Shown here one piece after another: positions 34,660 through 43,295 of a stretch of DNA of 64,000 nt. Source of the stretch: Actinobacteria bacterium UBA2286 (GTDB lineage Bacteria; Actinomycetota; Coriobacteriia; Anaerosomatales; Anaerosomataceae); assembly GCA_002345925.1 (NCBI GenBank), contig DDWM01000049.1, positions 26,799-90,798 on the forward strand, given 5' to 3'. The notes below the pieces were generated by a model, which did not search any database, was not told the DNA's origin, and saw nothing but the letters and a program-made list of their open reading frames with translations. Position 1 is the stretch's first letter; each line of letters begins with the position of its first letter. Made by a program: the position numbers and the translations under genes.

Positions 34660-35605
34660 GAACCGCAGGAAGACTCATGTGGGTATTGGCTCGAACAGCA
34701 GAAGACTGACCGAGCAGCCTGTACCTCAACCAAAGGTAGACTCTACACACCGCAGCAAGCCTGTGGCTGCTAAGCGCACGTCCAATCGGGTGCGCCCGCG
34801 CTCGTTTGAGGCCGAGGCGCCTCGTACGGGCAGCGGTGACCGAGTCGCCAGAGGCAAGCGTGACGACCGTGAGCGTCGTGTGGCCGAGGCGCGGCGCAAG
34901 CGCCAGGTGCGACTTGCGTTGCTTCTTGCCGTAACGGTGACTATCGCTGGTGGCGCAATCGGTCTGTATCGTTCCCAGCTGTTTGAGATACGGTCCGTCG
35001 ATGTCATCGGAGCGGAGCGTCTGACGCCAGCGGCCGTGCGCTCGCGGGCAGAGGTGCCCGAGGGAGCCACACTGTTGCGTTTCCCGGCCGGCGCGATCAA
35101 AGAGCGGTTGCTCAGCTACGCATGGATCGAAGACGCGCAGGTAACGCGTGATTTCCCTCACGCGCTCCGCATCCGGATCGTTGAGCGCAAGCCCCTAGCA
35201 ATCGTGGACACCGGCGATACGTTCTGGGTGGTTGACTCCACAGGAATGGTTCTCGGCGAGCAGTCGCTTGAGGAGACCACAACGATGCCGATCCTGCGGG
35301 ACATACCTGCGCTCGAGCTCAGCTCGGGCCAGGCTGCGGAGTCCGAGGTGCTCAGCAACGCCCTGAACATCCTCTCGGGTATCAGTGCAGAGCTGCGGCA
35401 GAAGGTGCGAGCGATCAGCGCTCCGAGTGTCGCCGAGACCACACTGCTCACAACCGATAGCGTAGAAGTAATCATCGGTGAGGCAGTTGAGCTTGAGAAG
35501 AAGGATGTCATCGTTCTCAAGATCATGCGCGAGCAAGCAGGCAACGTGGTCACCATCGATGTCAGATCGACGGACAGACCAGTATCAAGGGGCCTAGGGG
35601 AGTAG
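34613..35605 (+). CDS. ftsQ: FtsQ/DivIB cell division protein
   Basis: 330 aa bitopic protein. A long basic, disordered N-terminus (about 1-98), one membrane helix (about 99-118), the POTRA domain (FEIRSVDVIGAERLTPAAV... to RIRIVERKPLAIV) and the FtsQ domain (FWVVDSTGMVLG). It links early and late divisome components. ATG start with AAGGGATAGG upstream, inside the end of murB (47-bp overlap). A shorter start is possible since the N-terminus is unconserved. Confidence 0.92.
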   Translation: MASNSKRRSGSSESSENRRKTHVGIGSNSRRLTEQPVPQPKVDSTHRSKPVAAKRTSNRVRPRSFEAEAPRTGSGDRVARGKRDDRERRVAEARRKRQVRLALLLAVTVTIAGGAIGLYRSQLFEIRSVDVIGAERLTPAAVRSRAEVPEGATLLRFPAGAIKERLLSYAWIEDAQVTRDFPHALRIRIVERKPLAIVDTGDTFWVVDSTGMVLGEQSLEETTTMPILRDIPALELSSGQAAESEVLSNALNILSGISAELRQKVRAISAPSVAETTLLTTDSVEVIIGEAVELEKKDVIVLKIMREQAGNVVTIDVRSTDRPVSRGLGE

Positions 35606-35676
35606 CCATTCCCGGGCGTGTCTATAGCCAGGAACGAAGGGTTCTCCCTGCTTAGGTAAGTGAACTGAACAAAAAG

Positions 35677-35705
35677 TTGCATACGTCTTGCGTGTAGGGT
35701 AGAGT
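35677..35705 (+). promoter_or_regulatory. ftsZ promoter candidate P1
   Basis: TTGCAT (35677-35682), exactly 17 bp, TAGAGT (35700-35705), nearly the same as the mraZ promoter (TTGCAA, 17, TAGAGT). The ftsQ-ftsZ gap is 189 bp, the longest within the division cluster, which fits separate ftsZ transcription. Confidence 0.6.
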
Positions 35706-35716
35706 TCATGCAAAGA

Positions 35717-35766
35717 TTGACGTTTGCTTGGGAACAGTATACATCTACTTGAGGGTTAGACTACTG
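35717..35766 (+). promoter_or_regulatory. Further ftsZ promoter signals, including a 12-bp motif shared with divIVA
   Basis: TTGACG (35717-35722) is followed after 15 bp by TATACA (35738-35743). Downstream, GTTAGACTACTG at 35755-35766 is repeated exactly before divIVA (44892-44903); its TAGACT could be another -10 that lies about 32 bp before the ftsZ ATG. Confidence 0.45.
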
Positions 35767-35794
35767 TAGTCGAGCCACAGCAGGAGGGCGCACG

Positions 35795-36874
35795 ATGTTG
35801 GAGACGGGAGCCAATTACTTGGCGGTCATCAAGGTCGTCGGCGTCGGGGGCGGCGGAACGAACGCCGTGAACCGAATGGTCGAAGCTGGTGTCAAAGGTG
35901 TTGAGTTCATCGCCGTGAACACAGACGCGCAGGCGTTACTCATGTCTGATGCTGATTACAAGGTTCACGTTGGCGTTGGGCTCACTAAGGGCCTGGGTGC
36001 CGGGGCGGATCCTGACGTTGGATTCCAGGCTGCAGAAGAGAATCGCGCTGAGATCAAGGAAGCGCTTCAGGGCGCCGACATGGTGTTCATCACTGCGGGT
36101 GAAGGCGGTGGCACCGGAACCGGTGCTGCACCCGTTATCGCGCAGATTGCAAAAGAAGAGATCGGCGCTCTCACGGTAGCGGTCGTTACTCGGCCGTTTG
36201 CTTTTGAGGGACGCAAGCGCGCGTTGCAGGCCGAAGAGGGCATCAAGCGCCTTCGCGAGGTGATAGACACACTCATCATCATCCCGAACGACCGGCTTCT
36301 TCAGGTGGCCGAGAAGAAGACATCCATTCTCGATGCGTTCCGCATCGCTGATGATGTGCTTCGCCAGGGCACGCAGGGCATCACGGACCTGATCACGGTC
36401 CCTGGCCTGATCAACCTGGACTTCGCCGATGTCCGCACGGTCATGCAGGATGCAGGTTCCGCGCTCATGGGCATTGGCCTAGCCGCAGGCGACAATCGCG
36501 CGCATGAGGCAGCGAAGGCTGCGATTTCGAGCCCGCTGCTTGAGAGCAGCATCGAGGGCGCGCAGGGCGTTCTGCTCAGCATCTCCGGTGGAAGCGACCT
36601 CGGTCTGTTTGAGGTCAACGAAGCGGCTGAGGTCGTTGCAGCCGCCGCTCACCCCGAGGCCAACATCATCTTCGGTGCTGTCATCGATGACAGCCTGATG
36701 GATCAGATTCGGGTGACCGTCATTGCCACCGGCTTTGGCACCAAGCGCAAGCAGGAGTCCATGGAGTTTGAATCGGCGATATCTACCGATGAGGATCCCA
36801 GCCCGCGGATTCCGACGTTCGAACCTCTTAAGGAAGACGAGTTCGACGTACCGGAGTTTCTGAGGCGTCGCTAG
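35795..36874 (+). CDS. ftsZ: Cell division GTPase FtsZ
   Basis: 359 aa. Tubulin-like GTPase that forms the Z ring. KVVGVGGGGTNAVNRM at the N-terminus, the tubulin signature GEGGGTGTGAAP near residue 105, NDRLL and the T7-loop region (LDFADVRTVM). A very short linker leads to the C-terminal peptide DEFDVPEFLRRR, which in Actinomycetota binds SepF (family knowledge); sepF is present at 43.3 kb and ftsA is absent. AGGAGGG precedes the ATG. Confidence 0.98.
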   Translation: MLETGANYLAVIKVVGVGGGGTNAVNRMVEAGVKGVEFIAVNTDAQALLMSDADYKVHVGVGLTKGLGAGADPDVGFQAAEENRAEIKEALQGADMVFITAGEGGGTGTGAAPVIAQIAKEEIGALTVAVVTRPFAFEGRKRALQAEEGIKRLREVIDTLIIIPNDRLLQVAEKKTSILDAFRIADDVLRQGTQGITDLITVPGLINLDFADVRTVMQDAGSALMGIGLAAGDNRAHEAAKAAISSPLLESSIEGAQGVLLSISGGSDLGLFEVNEAAEVVAAAAHPEANIIFGAVIDDSLMDQIRVTVIATGFGTKRKQESMEFESAISTDEDPSPRIPTFEPLKEDEFDVPEFLRRR

Positions 36875-36896
36875 CGCTCCACCAACTTGGCCATAG

Positions 36897-36943
36897 GGCC
36901 GCGCTCCGTCGAGACATGTGGACTCGCCGGAGCGCGGCCTTGG
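36897..36943 (+). terminator. Terminator after ftsZ
   Basis: Perfect 12-bp stem GGCCGCGCTCCG (36897-36908) and CGGAGCGCGGCC (36928-36939) followed by TTGG/TATTT. Closes the division cluster. Confidence 0.75.
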
Positions 36944-36961
36944 TATTTCCACTGAAGAGAA

Positions 36962-36991
36962 AGACCCCGCCTCCAATGGAGAGCGGGGTCT
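36962..36991 (-). terminator. Terminator after the proline-rich membrane protein gene
   Basis: AGACCCCGC (36962-36970) with GCGGGGTCT (36983-36991) and inner CTCC/GGAG. On the minus strand it is followed by TTCTCTT. Confidence 0.75.
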
Positions 36992-37006
36992 CACTGTTGT
37001 TGATTG

Positions 37007-37522
37007 CTACTCCGCTGGGGGTGCCGGAGGTGCAGGTGGTGCGGGTGGTGCGGGTGGCGCCGGCGGTGCAGGAGGTGCCGTCGGAGGCGCTACCGGCGGT
37101 GCAGGGGGTGCAACCGGCGGGGCCGGTGCGTAGCCTGCAGGAGCCGACGGAGTGTACCCGGCCGGTGCTCCCATCGTCCCACGCTTGATCTTCTTGAAGA
37201 CCATGAAGTAGTAGACGAGTGCCGCGATGCCATTTGCGCTCAGTACCCACGAGACGAACAGGATTATCATCCATGTCGTCTTGCTGCTGCCCGTAGAGTT
37301 CGGGAACTCATACTCTTGGCGCTGGAACACATCGATGATCATCCAAATCCAGAATGCCAGACTCGCAATCGCGAACACGCCGATGCATCCATATACTCCG
37401 CAGACCGCGGCTCCAAAAGCAGCATCGCCGCTTCCGTAATCCTGGGCGAGCGCAGGCGCAGCGTTCAACAGGGTGGCGGTTCCAACCGTGAGCGGGGCGA
37501 CAAACTTGTAGGACTGCTTCAT
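37007..37522 (-). CDS. Exported two-helix membrane protein with Pro/Ala-rich tail
   Basis: 171 aa. The N-terminus resembles a signal peptide (about 1-26, ending APALA). Two membrane helices follow (about 42-65 and 82-108), with WMIIDVFQRQEYEFPNS between them, reminiscent of the small PLDc_N-like membrane family. Residues about 117-171 are almost only Ala and Pro, with repeated APP units. ATG with AGGGGGTGA upstream. It is a single-gene unit opposing ftsZ and divergent from pgeF. Function unknown; the stiff Pro/Ala tail could span part of the cell wall or be a cytoplasmic interaction arm, depending on topology. Confidence 0.65.
   Translation of the reverse strand: MKQSYKFVAPLTVGTATLLNAAPALAQDYGSGDAAFGAAVCGVYGCIGVFAIASLAFWIWMIIDVFQRQEYEFPNSTGSSKTTWMIILFVSWVLSANGIAALVYYFMVFKKIKRGTMGAPAGYTPSAPAGYAPAPPVAPPAPPVAPPTAPPAPPAPPAPPAPPAPPAPPAE
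37012..37130. repeat. Imperfect 9-bp tandem repeats coding the APP tail
   Basis: On the plus strand units like GGTGCGGGT repeat about a dozen times with small changes. They encode the Ala-Pro-Pro repeats of the minus-strand gene. Such arrays can change length by slippage. Confidence 0.7.
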
Positions 37523-37668
37523 ATACAGTCACCCCCTCTCGGTGAGCAGTCGTAAATCAACACTTCAGCGACGCTCAGGTGACGCATCGCTTACAGTGTC
37601 TAGTGTGCCCCATTCTGGGTCCTAATTGCCAGAGATTGGTGAAATTCCCGAGCAAAGGCAGGTCGAGA

Positions 37669-38472
37669 GTGCTTACCCGTGCGGTGAATGATGGAATCGC
37701 GTATCACACAGATGCCGAGCTATTAGGCGAATCGGGGATACGTATTGCGTTCAGCGAACGATATGGCGGTGTGAGCTCCGCTCCCTACGACACGCTTAAC
37801 CTTGCAGCGCATGTCGGCGATGAGGATGCAGCCGTCAATGAGAACCGCAGACGCTTCATGTCGGCACTTGGAGCGGGAGCTTATGCGGACAGGTTGGTCA
37901 CCGCCGAGCAGATTCACGGCGCATCGATCGTCAGGGTGTTAGGCGAAGACGCTGGCAGAGGAGCACGTGCGGGTGAATTGCAACCACCGATCCCGGGAAC
38001 CGATGCAATCTGGACGACCGAGCCGGTCACCCCTTTGATGCTCTTCTTTGCAGACTGCGTGCCGGTCGTTATCGCGTGCGTGTCTACGCGTGCAATTGCG
38101 GTGGTACATGCCGGATGGAGGGGTGCGTACGCGGGAATCGTCGGAGCCACGGTTCGTGCGATGCGCGCAGAGCTCGGAGATGTAGAACTCACGGCTTACG
38201 TGGGTTCGCATATTGGTTCGTGTTGCTATGAAGTTGGTCCTGCACTTGTGTCGCAATTCGCTAGCATGTTTGTTACGATACCTCGGGCTTCTGACCACCT
38301 TGATCTTGGGGCGGTAGTAGCCGAGGACCTCGACCGCGCAGGAATCTCGAGAGAGCGCCAGTGGCACCTCGAAATCTGCACTGCTCACAACACGAATCGC
38401 TTTTACTCGTACCGGGCCGAGAGTCGCGCCGGTCGTCATTGCGCATTCGCAATGCTCGAGCCGCAGCCGTAG
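37669..38472 (+). CDS. pgeF: PgeF/YfiH multicopper-oxidase-like (laccase domain) protein
   Basis: 267 aa. Family enzymes are described as peptidoglycan editing factor (keeping non-cognate residues out of the stem peptide) and as purine nucleoside phosphorylases. The three metal ligands are visible: His in VTAEQIHG, Cys in FFADCVP and His in VVHAGWRGAY. Start: GTG 37669 with AGGCAGG upstream; the ATG at 37579 adds 30 atypical residues. pgeF directly downstream of ftsZ is the common actinobacterial order. Its end overlaps pstS. Confidence 0.88.
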   Translation: MLTRAVNDGIAYHTDAELLGESGIRIAFSERYGGVSSAPYDTLNLAAHVGDEDAAVNENRRRFMSALGAGAYADRLVTAEQIHGASIVRVLGEDAGRGARAGELQPPIPGTDAIWTTEPVTPLMLFFADCVPVVIACVSTRAIAVVHAGWRGAYAGIVGATVRAMRAELGDVELTAYVGSHIGSCCYEVGPALVSQFASMFVTIPRASDHLDLGAVVAEDLDRAGISRERQWHLEICTAHNTNRFYSYRAESRAGRHCAFAMLEPQP

Positions 38473-39287
38473 TAGCGCTGGCTCTCGCGTTACTCCTCGC
38501 ACCTCTTTCGGGCTGCTCGGATAACTCATCCTCCATGACCCGACTGATCGTGACCGGCTCAACGACGATTCTGCCGATTGCGGAGGTCGCAGCCGAGCGC
38601 TTTCACGCCGCCAACCCCGAAGATGATGTTCTGGTCAGTGGTGTGGGTTCCTCGGCAGGCATTGAGAACGTCTCCTCGGGTACCAGCGACATCGGCACGT
38701 CATCTCGCGAGCTCAAAGACGAGGAGCTCGAGCTGGGACTCTACGACACGCCGGTCGCATATGACGCGATCGCTGTGATCGTGAATCCCGACAACCCCGT
38801 GACTTCGCTTACCAAAGCTCAGGTCAAGGCGATCTTTCAGGGCGAGATCGTCAACTGGCGCGAAGTCGGCGGTCCGGACATGGCCATTGGCCTTGTGAAC
38901 CGCGACGAGGCCTCGGGAACGCGAGAGGCGTTCGCGAAGATCGTGCTGGATGGGGAGCGTTTTGATCCGACTGCGGTCATTCTGCCGGGCACCGGCCAGG
39001 TTCGCTCGGTTGTTGCACAAGAGCCACGCGCCATCGGCTACATCTCTCTTGGCTTCGTTACCGAAGATGTGATCGCCCTGGCAATTGATGGTGTTGAGCC
39101 GAGCGAGGAAACAGTCGTGAGCGGTACGTATCCCGTGCAGCGCATCCTTCATATGTTCACCAAGGGCGCGCCTGAGGGCCTCGCCAAAATGTATATGGAC
39201 TACGTCCTTTCAGCGGATATCCAGGAGAGCGTTGTGCGCGACGCCGGGTTCATCCCGATTACCGCGAAGGGGTCGTACGGTGGCTGA
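38439..39287 (+). CDS. pstS: Phosphate-binding lipoprotein PstS
   Basis: About 282 aa. Lipoprotein signal with lipobox LSGC (Cys26). Then the PstS pattern: TRLIVTGSTTILPIAE, VSGVGSSAGIENVSSGTSDIGTSSRE and NRDEASGTREAF, residues that form the phosphate pocket in the family. The start is uncertain: TTG 38439 gives a typical signal peptide, while GTG 38361 would add 26 residues and deeper overlap with pgeF. Neither has a strong ribosome binding site, so coupling to pgeF translation is likely. First of pstSCAB-phoU. Confidence 0.9.
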   Translation: MRIRNARAAAVVALALALLLAPLSGCSDNSSSMTRLIVTGSTTILPIAEVAAERFHAANPEDDVLVSGVGSSAGIENVSSGTSDIGTSSRELKDEELELGLYDTPVAYDAIAVIVNPDNPVTSLTKAQVKAIFQGEIVNWREVGGPDMAIGLVNRDEASGTREAFAKIVLDGERFDPTAVILPGTGQVRSVVAQEPRAIGYISLGFVTEDVIALAIDGVEPSEETVVSGTYPVQRILHMFTKGAPEGLAKMYMDYVLSADIQESVVRDAGFIPITAKGSYGG

Positions 39288-40212
39288 CGAACCTCGTCCC
39301 AATGAGATGCCGACGGTTCGCGAGGATTTGAGCAATCTCAAGCTCGTCTCCCGCGCCACGTACATGAAAGAGGCTGCGCTCAAGAACCTCTTCTTGCTGT
39401 GCGCCTTCATGGCTGTCGCAGGTGTCGCACTGATCTTCCTGTTCGTGGGGTATCGCGGCTGGCCGATCTTTACCGAGGTCGGACTCGGCGATTTCCTCTT
39501 CGGCCAGGTGTGGCTGCCTACCGAGGGACTCTTCGGGATTCTTCCGCTCTTCGTGGGCTCGATAGTCGTAACGATTGGCGCGCTGCTTCTCGGAACACCG
39601 CTCGCTGTGGGCGCCGCAGTGTTCCTTTCCGAGATAGCCCCGCCGAAGGTGCGATCAATCGTCAGGCCGGCGATTGAACTCCTGGCCGGCGTTCCTTCTG
39701 TCGTATACGGTTTCTTCGGGCTGTTGATCTTGCGCCCGGTCGTTGCAGATCTGACCGGCGGGCTTGGTTTTGGCCCTCTGACCGCATGGATCATCCTCGC
39801 GATCATGATCGTCCCAACGATCGCCACGCTCACAGAGGATGCGCTGCAATCGATTCCGGGTGGCGTACGCGAGGCGTCTTACGCGATGGGCGCCACTAAG
39901 TGGCAGACGATTTCTCGTGTCTTGCTGCCGGCGGCGAAGATTGGCATCGTCGACGCAGTCATTCTCGGCATGGGACGCGCTATCGGTGAGACGATGGCCG
40001 TGCTCATGGTGGTAGGCAACGCTCCCGGGTTCTTCAGGGGGATGGGTGCGCCACTCTCGACGCTTACGAGCCAGATCGTGATGGACATGCCATACGCTTC
40101 CGGTATGCATCGCACGGCGCTCTTTGGGATGGCGATCATCTTGTTCCTGGTATCGATGGGCCTTGTGCTCACGGTACGCCTGCTGTCACGCCTGCGTGAG
40201 GATGCCTCATGA
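39280..40212 (+). CDS. pstC: Phosphate ABC transporter permease PstC
   Basis: 310 aa. A polar N-terminus (about 1-35) and six membrane helices. The EAA-type loop reads EDALQSIPGGVREASYAMGATKWQTISRVLLP, and GRAIGETMAVLMVVGNAP follows, both typical of PstC. GTG 39280 with AAGGGG 7 bp upstream overlaps the pstS stop by 8 bp; the longer frame has no ribosome binding site. Confidence 0.95.
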   Translation: MADEPRPNEMPTVREDLSNLKLVSRATYMKEAALKNLFLLCAFMAVAGVALIFLFVGYRGWPIFTEVGLGDFLFGQVWLPTEGLFGILPLFVGSIVVTIGALLLGTPLAVGAAVFLSEIAPPKVRSIVRPAIELLAGVPSVVYGFFGLLILRPVVADLTGGLGFGPLTAWIILAIMIVPTIATLTEDALQSIPGGVREASYAMGATKWQTISRVLLPAAKIGIVDAVILGMGRAIGETMAVLMVVGNAPGFFRGMGAPLSTLTSQIVMDMPYASGMHRTALFGMAIILFLVSMGLVLTVRLLSRLREDAS

Positions 40213-41045
40213 AAGATATGAAGCGCACGACAAACGCGCTCGCGTTGGCGGTGTTCTGGTTCGCCGGGCTCACCACGGTATTCGTTCTTGGTGCGGTGAT
40301 CCTGTACGTGTTCGTGAACGGTATCGGACACATCAGCCCGGAGTTCATCTTCAGCCAGCCCCATGGCGTGAATGCCGAGGGCGGCATCTGGCCGATGATA
40401 GTCTCGACGCTCTACGTGACCGGCCTGGCAATGATCATCGTAACGCCTATCGCCGTGCTTGCTGCGGTGTACCTTGCCGAGTATGCGGTCCAAGGGCGCC
40501 TGGTGCGTACCATCAGGTTTGCAGCCGACACGCTCGCCGGTGTGCCTTCGATCGTCATGGGTCTGTTCGGCCTCGCGTTCTTCGTTGAAGGGCTCGGCTT
40601 CGGGTTCTCGGTGCTCTCGGGTGCATTCGCTCTCTCATTCTTGATGCTCCCGATCGTCATGCGTACCACCGAGGAGGCTATCAGGTCGGTTCCTAAGTAC
40701 ATCCGGTGGGGTTCGTACGGCCTGGGCGCGACCAAGTGGCAGACCGTGAGCCGAATCGTGCTTCCCGCCGCGATGCCGCGTATCATCACCGGGCTCATCC
40801 TCGCTACCGGACGTGCCGTGGGCGAGACGGCAGTCGTCATCTTCACTATGGGTACGATGATCAACACGCCGATTCTTCCGACAGATCCCGGTCGTTCGAT
40901 GACCGTACACCTGTACATGATGGCCATGGAGGGAATCAACTTGCCGGCCGCGTTCGGTACGGCGCTGCTCCTCATGGCGATGATCTTGTTCTTCAACCTC
41001 TCGGCCAGATGGCTGCTCCGCAGAAACAGGAGGATGCAGGGATGA
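40209..41045 (+). CDS. pstA: Phosphate ABC transporter permease PstA
   Basis: 278 aa, six membrane helices. LAGVPSIVMGLFGLAFFV, the EAA loop (EEAIRSVPKYIRWGSYGLGATKWQT...) and GRAVGETAVVIFTMG match PstA. It overlaps pstC and pstB by ATGA on both sides, so the permeases and ATPase are made in step. Confidence 0.95.
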   Translation: MKDMKRTTNALALAVFWFAGLTTVFVLGAVILYVFVNGIGHISPEFIFSQPHGVNAEGGIWPMIVSTLYVTGLAMIIVTPIAVLAAVYLAEYAVQGRLVRTIRFAADTLAGVPSIVMGLFGLAFFVEGLGFGFSVLSGAFALSFLMLPIVMRTTEEAIRSVPKYIRWGSYGLGATKWQTVSRIVLPAAMPRIITGLILATGRAVGETAVVIFTMGTMINTPILPTDPGRSMTVHLYMMAMEGINLPAAFGTALLLMAMILFFNLSARWLLRRNRRMQG

Positions 41046-41866
41046 CTCATACCCTCGCAGAGCACGAACCAGGTTTTGTGCCGCCGGCGAACGCTGCGGT
41101 GAAGATTGCCGTCAAGGGTCTGGATTTCTACTACGGGGACTTCCAGGCACTCACGGATATCACCTGCGACATCAAGGCTAACGCCGTCACTGCCTTCATC
41201 GGGCCGTCCGGTTGCGGCAAGTCGACGTTCCTTCGGTGCTTCAACCGCATGAACGACCTCATCATCGGGTCGAAGGTCGATGGACTCATCACACTGGATG
41301 GCCAGGACATCTATGCGCCCGGCGTCGACCCGGTAGACCTTCGCCGCCGCATCGGCATGATCTTCCAGCAGCCTAACCCGTTCCCGATGTCGATTTACGA
41401 CAACGTGGCTTACGGTCCCAGACTGCACGGTATGAAGAAGAAGTCCGACCTCGATGAGGTCGTGGAGATGTCGCTCAAGCGCGCGAACGTCTGGAAGGAA
41501 GTGAAGGATATCCTCGGAAGGGGAGGTCTGACGCTTTCAGGCGGACAGCAGCAGCGCCTGTGTATCGCTCGCGTGCTTGCAGTACAGCCCGACGTCTTGC
41601 TGATGGACGAGCCTTGCTCGGCAATCGACCCCACCAGCGTCCAGAAGATCGAAGACCTCATGGCCGAGCTGAAGTCCTCGGTCACGATCATCATCGTCAC
41701 GCATAACATGCAGCAGGCGGCGCGCGTCAGCGACGATACCGCCTTCTTCTTGCAGGAAGTAATGGGCGAGCCGGCGATGCTGGTTGAATTCGGACGCACT
41801 CCGGAGATCTTCACCAGCCCGAAGGACAAGCGGACTGAGGACTACATCACCGGTCGTTTCGGATAA
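41042..41866 (+). CDS. pstB: Phosphate ABC transporter ATPase PstB
   Basis: 274 aa. Walker A GPSGCGKST, Q-loop FQQPNPFPMSIYDNVAYG, signature LSGGQQQRLCIARVLA and Walker B VLLMDEPCSAIDP, the exact PstB pattern. ATG 41042 with AGGAGG 8 bp upstream; longer readings run through pstA. Confidence 0.97.
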   Translation: MTHTLAEHEPGFVPPANAAVKIAVKGLDFYYGDFQALTDITCDIKANAVTAFIGPSGCGKSTFLRCFNRMNDLIIGSKVDGLITLDGQDIYAPGVDPVDLRRRIGMIFQQPNPFPMSIYDNVAYGPRLHGMKKKSDLDEVVEMSLKRANVWKEVKDILGRGGLTLSGGQQQRLCIARVLAVQPDVLLMDEPCSAIDPTSVQKIEDLMAELKSSVTIIIVTHNMQQAARVSDDTAFFLQEVMGEPAMLVEFGRTPEIFTSPKDKRTEDYITGRFG

Positions 41867-41874
41867 GGAAACGC

Positions 41875-41880
41875 TATAAT
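41875..41880 (+). promoter_or_regulatory. Candidate promoter -10 for phoU
   Basis: Consensus TATAAT in the 55-bp pstB-phoU gap, giving a leader of about 35 nt. The -35 region (around 41852) is poor. Confidence 0.4.
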
Positions 41881-41921
41881 CGTCTGGTAGCTACCGTAAC
41901 TATCTGAAGTGGAGCCACCCG

Positions 41922-42584
41922 ATGCGCGAGAGCTTTCGCAAGGAACTAAAGGACCTCAAGTCGAGCGTGCTCGACATCGGGCACACGATTGTCGACGTGA
42001 CGCACATGGCCGTGACGGCGCTGGTTGAGGGTGACGTAGAGCTTGCCGAGCGGGTCATCGCCGGTGACGACGCCATCGACATCCGGTGTCTCGCCATCGA
42101 GGAGCACTCGCTTGAGATCATAGCGACGCAGTTCCCGGTTGCCCGTGACCTGCGTCTTCTGCACTCCCTCGGCTATATCTCCATGCACTTCGAGCGCATG
42201 GGTGACCTGGGCGTGAACATCGCGAAGGCTGCGCGCAGGACTGCGGAGCGCCGCGGCCCACAGACGCTCTATGACCTCATCCAGGCTCAGGGCAACCTCG
42301 TGCACCGTGTGCTTGAAGCCATGCTGGAATCGCTCGACAAGAAAGATATCGAGCTCGCCGCCAGGCTTCAGGATATGGACGAGCCTATCGATCATCTCTT
42401 CAAGCAGTTCTTCCGTGAACTTGCGCGCCTGCAAGATGAGGAAGATATCGAGTGGGCCAGTTCCATGGTGCTTGCATCACGGTATCTGGAGCGCATCGCT
42501 GATCACGCCGTCGATATCGGTGACAGGGTCACTTACATGGTGACCGGACAGTTCGAGGCACTCGCCGAGGAAGAAGAGGCGTAG
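41922..42584 (+). CDS. phoU: Phosphate signalling regulator PhoU
   Basis: 220 aa, all-helical with two PhoU repeats. Each has the conserved metal-site pattern (EHSLEIIATQFPVARDLR and the C-terminal ASRYLERIADHAVDIGDRV). In the family it couples the Pst transporter to a sensor kinase and restrains phosphate uptake. It may have its own promoter. No phoR/phoB pair lies next to it. Confidence 0.95.
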   Translation: MRESFRKELKDLKSSVLDIGHTIVDVTHMAVTALVEGDVELAERVIAGDDAIDIRCLAIEEHSLEIIATQFPVARDLRLLHSLGYISMHFERMGDLGVNIAKAARRTAERRGPQTLYDLIQAQGNLVHRVLEAMLESLDKKDIELAARLQDMDEPIDHLFKQFFRELARLQDEEDIEWASSMVLASRYLERIADHAVDIGDRVTYMVTGQFEALAEEEEA

Positions 42585-42590
42585 GGGCAC

Positions 42591-43268
42591 TTGAGTGCAA
42601 TCGCCGAGCGATACGTAGCAGTCTGTTCAGCGGTGCGTGACGCCGCTGACGCTGCGGGTCGCGATCCGGACGAAGTCACTGTCGTTGCAGTCACCAAGAA
42701 CGTGGGAATCACCGAGGTGCGCCGGGCCGTCTCGGCAGGGTGCGTCGATTTCGGTGAGAACCGTGTTCAGGAGTTTCTCGGCAAGTACGGTCTGTTCCCT
42801 GACGTTCGGTGGCACTTCATCGGCACCCTGCAGACCAACAAGGTCAAAGACGTCGTTGGGCGGGCCCACCTCATTCACTCAGTGGAGTCGCAGCGGTTGC
42901 TGGAGCATATTGACCGCGTCGCCGAAGCTCACGGAATCGTGCAAGACGTGCTCTTGCAGGTGAACATCTCAGGCGAGCTGAGTAAGCACGGAATGCTGCC
43001 CGAGGAGGCCGAGGAAGCGCTTCGTGCATCACTCGAGATGCCCGGAGTTCGCGTACGTGGATTGATGACGATCGCGCCGTTCGGCAAGCCTGAAGACGTG
43101 AGGTGGGTGTTCCGGGATACGGCGCTCCTCTTTGCCTCGCTTGCTTCGATGCGGTTCAATGGCATAGAACTAACTGATCTGTCGATGGGAATGACCAATG
43201 ACTACAAAGTCGCCATCGAAGAAGGTTCAACGATAATCCGGGTAGGACGGGCCATCTTCGGCCGGTAG
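42591..43268 (+). CDS. YggS/PLPBP pyridoxal phosphate homeostasis protein
   Basis: 225 aa, single-domain alanine-racemase-like barrel that binds pyridoxal phosphate. The PLP lysine sits in VVAVTKN; FGENRVQEFLGK, WHFIGTLQTNK, LTDLSMGMTNDY and VGRAIFG are family signatures. TTG start with AGGGG upstream, 6 bp after phoU. The gene belongs to the pgeF-yggS-sepF series found after ftsZ; here the pst genes separate it from pgeF. Confidence 0.94.
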   Translation: MSAIAERYVAVCSAVRDAADAAGRDPDEVTVVAVTKNVGITEVRRAVSAGCVDFGENRVQEFLGKYGLFPDVRWHFIGTLQTNKVKDVVGRAHLIHSVESQRLLEHIDRVAEAHGIVQDVLLQVNISGELSKHGMLPEEAEEALRASLEMPGVRVRGLMTIAPFGKPEDVRWVFRDTALLFASLASMRFNGIELTDLSMGMTNDYKVAIEEGSTIIRVGRAIFGR

Positions 43269-43295
43269 ACCCGACGAGCGCGCGAGGAGACGACC

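Noticed and set aside
37012..37130. Possible CRISPR-like array
   Set aside because: The repeats are 9 bp, contiguous and in codon phase with a protein repeat; there are no spacers.
36918..37133. Glycine-rich plus-strand frame (GGAGGAGG-type repeats)
   Set aside because: It is the complement of the Ala-Pro-Pro repeats of the minus-strand membrane protein and runs through two terminator hairpins.
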